64,000 nt of DNA from JAXGZG01 sp050952065 (GTDB taxonomy: Bacteria > Bacillota > Sulfobacillia > Fermentithermobacillales > Fermentithermobacillaceae), in NCBI GenBank assembly GCA_050952065.1, contig JBMNKF010000007.1, forward strand, positions 1 to 64,000, in the 5' to 3' direction. A model generated the notes under the pieces. The model worked only from the letters and a program-made list of their open reading frames with translations, searched no databases and was not told where the DNA came from. How positions within the stretch are numbered: the stretch's first letter is position 1; every line of letters starts with the position of its first letter. The translations under genes were made by a program, and so were the position numbers. Below, in pieces: positions 52,164 through 59,004 of the stretch.

Positions 52164-52658
52164 ATGTCCACTCAGGGACCAGAGCCCAAAGGAAAAGACC
52201 TACTGGCAATGGTGGGCAAGACCATCAAGGCAGGCGCCGCCACCATATACCAGGAGACCAAAGATCTGACCAGAATAGGCAAACTCAAGCTGGAACTCAT
52301 GTCTTTGGAGAATGAGCGAGGGCGAAAACTCGAAGAACTTGGTAGGGTGGTTCACGGGCTCCACAAGGACGGTGTTGCGATGCCTGAGGAACTGAACCAA
52401 CTTATCGCGGCGGTTGACGGGATCTTGGCACGTATAGAGGCCAAGAACGCCGAGATCGACAACGTGAGGGCGGAAGCAGGACCTAGGGAGGCGCCTCGAG
52501 ATCAGGTTGATGCCTCGACTTCCGAGCTTGTGGTACCAGAAGCGTCGCTTCCTCCTAGGGATGAGGTGCCTTCAGGTTCCAGGGCTTTCTGTCAGGAATG
52601 CGGAGCGCGCCTCAACCAGGGCGATGTGTTTTGCTCCAGGTGTGGGATTAGGTTATAG
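52164..52658 (+). CDS. Helical protein with C-terminal zinc ribbon
   Basis: 164 residues. About 60 charged residues forming helices (LKLELMSLENERGRKLEELG), a Pro/Ser-rich linker, then a zinc ribbon FCQECGARLNQGDVFCSRCG (two CXXC knuckles). The first 30 residues have amphipathic character (AMVGKTIKAGAATIYQETKD). Such short proteins often sit at the membrane or act as adaptors; function unknown. ATG 52164 follows GGGAGGTGG. Confidence 0.7.
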   Translation: MSTQGPEPKGKDLLAMVGKTIKAGAATIYQETKDLTRIGKLKLELMSLENERGRKLEELGRVVHGLHKDGVAMPEELNQLIAAVDGILARIEAKNAEIDNVRAEAGPREAPRDQVDASTSELVVPEASLPPRDEVPSGSRAFCQECGARLNQGDVFCSRCGIRL

Positions 52659-52674
52659 AAACGTCAGCAGCGAA

Positions 52675-52715
52675 AAGCGGGTCCCTTGCTTTTGTGGGGC
52701 CCGCTTGTCTTTGTT
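52675..52715 (+). terminator. Terminator after the zinc-ribbon gene
   Basis: AAGCGGGTCCC at 52675-52685 pairs with GGGGCCCGCTT at 52696-52706 (one mismatch), then GTCTTTG. Confidence 0.7.
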
Positions 52716-52824
52716 TCGTTTGTCCTTCTTCATATGATGGGAGTCTGATAGAAAGGTATCGACAATCGGCTTGTGGAAGGTAACTCCACGGAATGGGATC
52801 ACCAAGAAGAGGGGAGTCGGTTCT

Positions 52825-53679
52825 ATGCCAGCGCATTTGCTCAACGGAAAGAAAGTCGCGTCATCAATTCGAGAAGAAGTCAAGGCCGAAGTGACCGCAT
52901 TGAAGCAAAAGGGGATCCACCCCAAGATGGATGTCTTGCTTGTAGGCGACGACCCGGCTTCCGTGCTTTACGCCAGGGCCAAAGAACGCGCCTGCAAGAA
53001 CTCGGGAATAGGCTTCGAACTCCACAAGTTTCCTGAGAATGTCCAAGAAGACGAGGTGCTTCGAGTCCTCGTGGACCTTTCCAAGGATCCATTGTGTCAC
53101 GGCATCATGGTGGAACTGCCGCTCCCAAGCCATTTGAATAAAGAGAGGATTATGATGGCCATTGATCCGGACAAAGACATCGATGGCATAAACCCCGTCA
53201 ATCGAGGGCGAATGTTCACTGTTAAGGATGGATTATTTCCGGTTACTCCACAAAGCTGTATAGAGATACTGAAGCGACAGGGGATTTCCTTAGAGAAGAG
53301 GGACGTCTGCCTGATAGGTAGGGGAGACACCGTAGGAAAACCTCTGATCTTCCTCTTGCTCAACGAGAACGCTACGGTTACCGTATGTCACACTAGAACC
53401 AGGGATCTGGCATTTCACACTCGGAAAGCCGATATCGTGGTGGCCGCCGCAGGAAGGGCGGGGCTTGTCACCAAGGACATGGTGAAGCCCGGCGCCGTTG
53501 TGGTGGATGCCGGGATAACCGACCTTGACGGGAAGACCGTAGGGGACGTTGACTTTGAAGGCGTCTCGGAGGTTGCATCCGCCATAACGCCCGTGCCAGG
53601 TGGCGTTGGGAGCTTAACAACAGCACTAATACAGAAGAACCTGCTTCGGGCAATGAGATTGGCCCAGGAGCGAAAGTGA
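52825..53679 (+). CDS. folD: FolD-like methylenetetrahydrofolate dehydrogenase
   Basis: 284 residues. Tyr49 and Lys53 of the YxxxK motif and KDIDG are kept. The Gln that supports cyclohydrolase activity in FolD (VQLPLP in E. coli) is Glu97 here (MVELPLPS). Other blocks also drift: VTPQSC for CTPxG, GRGDTVGKP for GRSxxVGxP, and GGVGSLTTA for GGVGPMT. The dehydrogenase fold is intact. The next gene encodes an FchA-type cyclohydrolase, so this FolD may be dehydrogenase only. ATG 52825 follows GAGGGGAG. Confidence 0.88.
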   Translation: MPAHLLNGKKVASSIREEVKAEVTALKQKGIHPKMDVLLVGDDPASVLYARAKERACKNSGIGFELHKFPENVQEDEVLRVLVDLSKDPLCHGIMVELPLPSHLNKERIMMAIDPDKDIDGINPVNRGRMFTVKDGLFPVTPQSCIEILKRQGISLEKRDVCLIGRGDTVGKPLIFLLLNENATVTVCHTRTRDLAFHTRKADIVVAAAGRAGLVTKDMVKPGAVVVDAGITDLDGKTVGDVDFEGVSEVASAITPVPGGVGSLTTALIQKNLLRAMRLAQERK

Positions 53680-53714
53680 CCTGAGAAAGTGAAAACGAAA
53701 GAAGGCGAAACACC

Positions 53715-54350
53715 ATGAGCGATCTATTTGGAAAGAGTCTAAAAGACGTGCTGAAAGCATCGGCATCCAGCGAACCTGTGCCTGGTGGTGGAAGCGTGTC
53801 GGCCATAGTCGGTGCTTTTGCAGCGTCTATGGCGGCCATGGTAGCGAACCTGACGATCGGCAAGAAGAAATACCGCAAAGTCGAATCACAGATGGTTTCC
53901 CTAAGGGACAAGGCTTTGAGCCTCATGTCGAGGTCTGAGGAACTAGTCGACGCAGACATGGGGCACTTCAAGAAGTTCATCGAGTACTACAAGATGCCTG
54001 CCTCTACCCCAGAAGAAGAGGAACGTAAAGACCATCTAATACAGGAAGCCCTTAAGGACGCCACAGAGACTCCGTTGGAGATAGCGCAGGCCTGTCTTCA
54101 GGTGCTAGAGACAGTTGTTGAAATGGCCCCCATTGGAAGCAAGATGGCTATAAGCGATGCAGGAGTAGCGGCCTATCTGGCGGATGCCGCGCTCAAGGCC
54201 GCGCTCCTTAACGTCGACATCAATCTGCCGCAAATCAAGGATCACGAATTCGCCGAGAAAGCCAGGGGCCGCAAGGACGCTCTCATAGAGAAGTCCAACT
54301 CCTTGCTGGCCGAGTCCGTGTCTATTGTTGCTTCTCGGTTGGGTTCCTGA
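53715..54350 (+). CDS. fchA: FchA-type methenyltetrahydrofolate cyclohydrolase (FTCD_C family)
   Basis: 211 residues. SSEPVPGGGSVSAIVGAFAAS and MVANLTIGKKKY are the family signature; the remainder is the four-helix cyclodeaminase fold ending NVDINLPQIKD. In clostridia FchA interconverts methenyl- and formyl-tetrahydrofolate, and other members deaminate formimino-THF. Next to folD the cyclohydrolase role is preferred. It starts 35 nt after folD and its 3' end overlaps the opposing ymaF gene. Confidence 0.87.
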   Translation: MSDLFGKSLKDVLKASASSEPVPGGGSVSAIVGAFAASMAAMVANLTIGKKKYRKVESQMVSLRDKALSLMSRSEELVDADMGHFKKFIEYYKMPASTPEEEERKDHLIQEALKDATETPLEIAQACLQVLETVVEMAPIGSKMAISDAGVAAYLADAALKAALLNVDINLPQIKDHEFAEKARGRKDALIEKSNSLLAESVSIVASRLGS

Positions 54351-54756
54351 AAGGAGATCTTGGCCTCAAACGTCTCCTTCCACGAAACGGCTGTTTTTCG
54401 TCGCTGATACCGGTTATCCGGGGCCTTCTTAGGTTTCTGGGCGGCCTCTGGTAACCGGTATACATGTCGAAAGAGTGACTGTGACCATCATTGACTGTTG
54501 TGGTTCCCGCCATCTGATGTACATGTCCCATTAAGACAGCCACGTTCTGACCCGTGGTACCGTTCATGACATGAGTGTGCCCTCTGGCTTCCCTAGTCTC
54601 GTTGGCGAAACTGTGAACGTGCCCACCGACCACCTGGGTCTCGACAGAGGTGGTCCCCACGAACGTATGGAAATGATCCTGGTCAACGGATGTGCGGCCG
54701 AAGTAATCGTGGACGTGCCCCATCTGTTTGGCGGTGGTGTCTTTCCCAGTGTCCAA
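54322..54756 (-). CDS. ymaF: YmaF family histidine-rich protein
   Basis: 144 residues. The first 95 residues hold six HxH elements (HVH, HFH, HVH, HTH, HVH, HSH) spaced by roughly 13-22 residues, each followed by a short stretch ending in Thr (GTT or similar), as in B. subtilis YmaF. Metal binding is likely, but function is unknown. The tail after residue 95 is Arg/Pro-rich. TTG 54756 lies 8 nt after GAGGAGG; TTG 54789 would extend it. Confidence 0.78.
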   Translation of the reverse strand: MDTGKDTTAKQMGHVHDYFGRTSVDQDHFHTFVGTTSVETQVVGGHVHSFANETREARGHTHVMNGTTGQNVAVLMGHVHQMAGTTTVNDGHSHSFDMYTGYQRPPRNLRRPRITGISDEKQPFRGRRRLRPRSPFRNPTEKQQ

Positions 54757-54800
54757 GCTATCCGCCTCCTCACAAGACTGACTTACCAATCATATGAGCC

Positions 54801-55259
54801 TTATGCCTTGAGTGTGAGGGAGAGAAAGTCCCCCCAGTCGATCTTGCAGTCAACGTCGGCCACCTGAATGTGAAACCCTGTTTTGTTGACGGTGAGTTTC
54901 TCTATGGTAAGAGAGGTCAGTGAGCCTTTTGAAAACGACACCAGGTCCAATTCGATTATGCTATGGCCTACGTAGGCAAGGCCTGGCATACTCACAACAA
55001 GCGGACGGAACACACTGAACCAGCTGGATTTCACTGGGGGCGACACTTTCAGGTTGATTTTCGAGCCGGCAAATGACCAGACTTCAATCTTGAACTTGAT
55101 GGGTATGTTGAAAGCCACTGAGGCTTTGACTACAGCATCGAGCCCTTTGTCGGTGAAGTAAAGGTCCAGGATCTCCACCCCCTGGGGAAGAGGCAAGCTG
55201 TAGACGAAAGATGCTGCTTCTTTAGGATCCAGGGTCAAGGACAATTGCCGAATTTGCAC
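54801..55259 (-). CDS. Unknown beta-rich protein
   Basis: 152 residues, no family recognised. Alternating hydrophobic pattern throughout (IKFKIEVWSFAGSKINLKV, SLTSLTIEKLTVNKTGFHIQ) suggests an all-beta, possibly DUF2993-like lipid-binding fold, but I cannot confirm that. No signal peptide. GTG 55259 is chosen for GGGAG 8 nt upstream. It lies 44 nt upstream of ymaF on the same strand and may share its transcript. Confidence 0.55.
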   Translation of the reverse strand: MQIRQLSLTLDPKEAASFVYSLPLPQGVEILDLYFTDKGLDAVVKASVAFNIPIKFKIEVWSFAGSKINLKVSPPVKSSWFSVFRPLVVSMPGLAYVGHSIIELDLVSFSKGSLTSLTIEKLTVNKTGFHIQVADVDCKIDWGDFLSLTLKA

Positions 55260-55399
55260 GTCGGTCACTCCCGTCAAAAGACCGCTACATAACGCTATGC
55301 GCTAGACCCTCCCGGTGTCACTTCAGACGAGAACCCAATGGAAAGTTTTCAACCCACCAGAAAAAAAGGGTTTGGAAGGGTGGTGCAGAAGCCTCACAA

Positions 55400-55413
55400 T
55401 GTAACCGGTTTCA
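55400..55413. promoter_or_regulatory. LacI-type operator 1
   Basis: TGTAACCGGTTTCA, a near-perfect palindrome centred on CG, 13 bp before the regulator start. This is the classic LacI-family operator shape. Confidence 0.7.
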
Positions 55414-55425
55414 AGAGGGAAGCAC

Positions 55426-56478
55426 GTGAGTGAAAACGGTTACAAGACGAGAGGAGGCGAGTCAAGTGAGTCAGGGGTAACCATAAGGGATGTCGCTCGA
55501 AAAGCCGGCGTGTCGGTGGCCACAGTGTCCAGAGTCGTTAATGGATTAGGGAGCGTGAGACCCGAGACGAGGAGAAGGGTAGTCGAGGCCATTGAGGCTC
55601 TAGGTTTCGCACCTAATCCCGCGGCGCGCCTGCTTTCCGGCAGGAGTCATAAGACGATTGGCGCTCTCGTGCCCAGCTTCAGCGATTCATTCTTCGCCCA
55701 GGCTGTTAGAGGTCTGGACGATGCCCTCTCGTCAGCGGGTTACGGTCTCATTTTGGCCTGTTCAGACGGAAGCGACGAGCTCGAGGAGACTCAGTGTGAA
55801 AACTTGCTTAGCAAGGGGGTGGACGCCTTGGTTTTCTTGAGAGGTGGGCGCGGCACTGACTATTTGGCGGAGAAGACTTCTGCAAGAATTCCGGTTATTT
55901 CCGTTGATCGAGAAGCCTCGCAAGGCGGTTGGGGGTCTGTGACCAGTAACGACCACCGGGGAGCCTCTCAAATGACTGCGCGGTTGCTTTCCATGGGTCA
56001 TCGCCGTATTGCCTACCTTCGAGGGCCCGATCATGTCAGCACATACCGTGACAGGTTTCAGGGTTTTCTTGAGGAGATGGAAAGCCTGAAGGGCGAGGCT
56101 GAGCCCTTGATGTTCCAGGGGGATCTTAGCTATGAAGGGGGCTATGCTCTGACGTCTGCCCTTCTGGCACAGAGGGTTACTGCGGTATTCTGTGCCAATG
56201 ACTATATGGCCATTGGGGTCATCAGAGGGCTTCAAGACGGGGGGGTCCTGGTGCCGGCCCAAGTGGCGGTGGCCGGATACGGTGACCAAGAGATCGGCGT
56301 CATGATTAGACCTACTCTATCTACGGTGTCTCGGCCTGCCTATCGTATGGGGGTCGCGGCTTCAGAACTGCTGCTAGATAGCCTTTTGAAAGGCAGCGAT
56401 TTGGCGGGCAGGAACGTTGTCTTCAGCCCCTCGGTGGTGGAGAGAGACTCAACGGGCTGGAGGAGGTCTTTCCCTTGA
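55426..56478 (+). CDS. LacI family transcriptional regulator
   Basis: 350 residues. HTH IRDVARKAGVSVATVSRVVN and the hinge helix PNPAARLLSGRS are textbook LacI; residues 75-345 form the periplasmic-binding-protein-like sensor. With the overlapping ribokinase gene it is RbsR-like in context, so ribose or a related sugar is a likely effector. Two operators at its own start imply autoregulation. GTG 55426 follows AGAGGGA. Confidence 0.9.
   Translation: MSENGYKTRGGESSESGVTIRDVARKAGVSVATVSRVVNGLGSVRPETRRRVVEAIEALGFAPNPAARLLSGRSHKTIGALVPSFSDSFFAQAVRGLDDALSSAGYGLILACSDGSDELEETQCENLLSKGVDALVFLRGGRGTDYLAEKTSARIPVISVDREASQGGWGSVTSNDHRGASQMTARLLSMGHRRIAYLRGPDHVSTYRDRFQGFLEEMESLKGEAEPLMFQGDLSYEGGYALTSALLAQRVTAVFCANDYMAIGVIRGLQDGGVLVPAQVAVAGYGDQEIGVMIRPTLSTVSRPAYRMGVAASELLLDSLLKGSDLAGRNVVFSPSVVERDSTGWRRSFP
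55431..55444. promoter_or_regulatory. LacI-type operator 2
   Basis: TGAAAACGGTTACA, the same palindrome type, inside codons 2-7 of the regulator gene; its centre is 31 bp from operator 1, about three helical turns. Confidence 0.6.
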
Positions 56479-57401
56479 GAGACGGCATCGTGGTCTTGGG
56501 AGGGCTCAGGGCAGAATTGGTCATTCGTACCGGCGCAACGCTGTGCCCAGGCGAAACGGTTGAGGGTATCGGTTTCCAGATCCGTCCCGGGGGTGGCGGT
56601 GCAAATCAGGCGGTGGCCGCGGCCCGAGCCGGAGGAAAGCCCATTATGGTCGGGCGCATAGGCCAAGACGGTTTTTCCCAGGTTATTGCGAAGGGTCTCT
56701 TTGAATCAGGGGTCAGAGGCGACCTGGTAGCGGTTGCCCAAGACATTCCAACTGGCTCTACTTTCATCATCGAGGATCAAAAGGGTCAGCGTTCAACTGT
56801 CATCTTCCCGGGCGCTAACGAAACGTGCTCCAAGCAGGACGTCCTGGGAATGCTTTGGGCTTTGGAGGATGCCAAAGTGCTTCTGCTTCAAATGGAATTA
56901 CCCCGAGAGGTTAGCTTCTATGCGGCTAGGCAGGCTAAGGAGAGGGGTGTGATTGTGATTATGGATCCAACTCCTCTTGAACCCATCTCGCCCATGGATA
57001 TGAAGAGCCTGGACATAGTGGTGCCCAACAGGCGCGAAGCAAGTCTTCTCGTTGGGCGCCCGGTTGTGGACCTGCGCACCGCAAGGTTGGCTGCGGCTGA
57101 ATTGGTCGACCGGGGTGCCAATGCAGCAGTGGTTACCATGGGTGCTGAAGGAGTAGTATACGCCGACGCGAGTTCGACCGGGTACATAGCGGGACATCGG
57201 GTGGATGCGGTTGATCCCTCCGGAGCGGGAGACACATTTGCGGGCGCTTTAGCCGTGGCCATCTGTCAAGGCAAGGATCTGCGTGAAGCGTGCCGTTTTG
57301 CCAATGCCGCGGCAGCTCTCTGTGTTACGCGTCGCGGGGTTCAAGAATCTATGCCCTGGAGAAAGGAGATCGAACGTTTCTTGTCGGACGAAGGCTTCTA
57401 G
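56475..57401 (+). CDS. rbsK: Ribokinase (PfkB family)
   Basis: 308 residues. GGLRAELVIRTGA, RPGGGGANQAVAAARAGG (sugar-binding and PfkB signature 1), the NRREASLLVG region and DPSGAGDTFAGALA (anion hole and catalytic Asp) are clear. It phosphorylates ribose or a similar pentose. TTG 56475 overlaps the regulator stop by 4 bases, so translation is coupled. No ribose transporter is adjacent. Confidence 0.88.
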   Translation: MRDGIVVLGGLRAELVIRTGATLCPGETVEGIGFQIRPGGGGANQAVAAARAGGKPIMVGRIGQDGFSQVIAKGLFESGVRGDLVAVAQDIPTGSTFIIEDQKGQRSTVIFPGANETCSKQDVLGMLWALEDAKVLLLQMELPREVSFYAARQAKERGVIVIMDPTPLEPISPMDMKSLDIVVPNRREASLLVGRPVVDLRTARLAAAELVDRGANAAVVTMGAEGVVYADASSTGYIAGHRVDAVDPSGAGDTFAGALAVAICQGKDLREACRFANAAAALCVTRRGVQESMPWRKEIERFLSDEGF

Positions 57402-57467
57402 CGATCTGCGCCCTCACCCCAGAACACCGGTCTACATAAGATCGAATCGGGAGGGGATCTAGCCGGT

Positions 57468-57803
57468 TTGGGGTTTTGGACAAGGGTGAAACAAGCACTG
57501 GGCATCGTTGGTCCTGGGAAATGTGAGGTAGTGAAGAGGTACCCATTCCCTGAGAACATGAAGCCTTCAGGGGCCCGCGATGATGTTAAGGTAGCGCTGG
57601 ATGGTTTGGCCATATCCTTAACGCGGGAGACATCAAGCACGCTGGCCCACGAGGTCACCATCGTGATCCCCAGGGCGGAGGTGCAAAAGAAGTACCGAGA
57701 TGGCAGACTGATCGAGACCAATCTGGTGTATTCCAGCATTACAGTATCTCACGCGCCGAGGTTCCCGCCCACAGGTGCAAGCGCTCCCAACAACGACCGG
57801 TAG
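57468..57803 (+). CDS. Unknown small protein
   Basis: 111 residues, no family recognised. Starts MGFWTRVKQALG, an amphipathic stretch, then mixed alpha/beta and a Pro/Asn-rich end. The start TTG 57468 has GGAGGGGAT 10 nt upstream. Ends only 21 bases from the opposing lactate dehydrogenase. Reading-frame length and the ribosome site are the only support. Confidence 0.5.
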   Translation: MGFWTRVKQALGIVGPGKCEVVKRYPFPENMKPSGARDDVKVALDGLAISLTRETSSTLAHEVTIVIPRAEVQKKYRDGRLIETNLVYSSITVSHAPRFPPTGASAPNNDR

Positions 57804-57824
57804 CCCCACCGTCGTGACAATACG

Positions 57825-58913
57825 CTAGAAGGGACGAGGTCTCTTGGTTGGACGCCGGGGGTGGCGCCGATCCCTGCGGCTGTCCTCCAGTCTGCCGAGC
57901 TCCTCTGACGTTTCGAAAGCCGCAGTCCCTACTATTTCCGGGACATAATGATGAGTTTCCAGCTCCAGTTCTGTGATGGCCTGGCGGATCACCCTACCTG
58001 AAGTCTGAAGCCTAGCCAGTTCTTGCTCAGAGAGGGGTATTTCTATGGTCCTTAGAATTCCTTCTTTCCCGACCACAGCCGGTGCTCCCAGGTAGACGCC
58101 GTATATCCCGTATTGACCCTCAAGATACACGGAGACCGAAAACACAGTGCGTAGGTCCTTCACGATCGCTTCCGTTACTCTGGATAAGGTCACTGCCGGG
58201 GCGTAGTAGGTTGCACCTTTCCGGGAAATAACTTCATATGCCGCTTCACGCACTTCTGATTCAATCCTGTCCTGAGCGTCGGGACGAAGATCGGGCCAGT
58301 CCTGGATGCCGGTGCCTGCTATAGTTGCCCGGCTCCAGGCTACGAACTCTGAGTCGCCGTGCTCGCCCATGACGAAGGCGTGCACGCTCCTGGGGTCAAT
58401 GCTCAGTTCTCTGCCCGTCAGGTATCGCAGTCTCGCTGTGTCCAGAGCAGTCCCCAGACCCATCACTCTGCTTGGGGGTAGGTTGGATCTAACCATGGCC
58501 ACATATGCCATAACGTCAACCGGATTGGTGGCTATGAGGACGATGGTTTTTCTTGCGATCTCTCCGATTTCTTGGGCGATGTCTCCCACGACCCTAGCAT
58601 TGCGTTTTAGGAGGTCCATCCTAGTTTCACCCGGTTTCTGTGACACCCCTGCCGCGATGAGCACAACGTCAGCGTCTCTCACATCGTCCATGTCTCCCGC
58701 CCAGATCTCTGTGCGGTTCACCATAGGCATTGCGTGGTTGAGGTCCATAGCCTGGCCTATGGCTTTGTCACTGTTCTCGTCAATGAGACAGATTTCGTCG
58801 GCTATGTCCTGGAGGAGCAGGGCATAGGCGTAGGTAGATCCCACGAGACCAGAACCTATGACCACCACGCGTACGGGTTTGGTCATGGGGATAAAACCAC
58901 GTCTAGATTTCAT
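57825..58913 (-). CDS. ldh: L-lactate dehydrogenase with basic C-terminal tail
   Basis: 362 residues. NAD motif VVVIGSGLVGSTYA, substrate Arg in LDTARLRYL, catalytic His in GEHGDSEF, ATNPVDV and the LSEQELARLQTSG end region are standard LDH. The core ends near 317, followed by about 45 extra residues rich in Arg and Pro (RRDRRHPRRPTKRPRPF). It reduces pyruvate to lactate, a fermentation end step. ATG 58913 follows GAGGAGG; a second ATG at 58886 is possible. Confidence 0.9.
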   Translation of the reverse strand: MKSRRGFIPMTKPVRVVVIGSGLVGSTYAYALLLQDIADEICLIDENSDKAIGQAMDLNHAMPMVNRTEIWAGDMDDVRDADVVLIAAGVSQKPGETRMDLLKRNARVVGDIAQEIGEIARKTIVLIATNPVDVMAYVAMVRSNLPPSRVMGLGTALDTARLRYLTGRELSIDPRSVHAFVMGEHGDSEFVAWSRATIAGTGIQDWPDLRPDAQDRIESEVREAAYEVISRKGATYYAPAVTLSRVTEAIVKDLRTVFSVSVYLEGQYGIYGVYLGAPAVVGKEGILRTIEIPLSEQELARLQTSGRVIRQAITELELETHHYVPEIVGTAAFETSEELGRLEDSRRDRRHPRRPTKRPRPF

Positions 58914-59004
58914 AGGATGAGAGCCTCCTCGGGAGACGATTCATAACGATCATGTCCCGAAGAGGTCTCGGTCATGAGAGAATCCACTGACAAGCCTTGA
59001 TACG

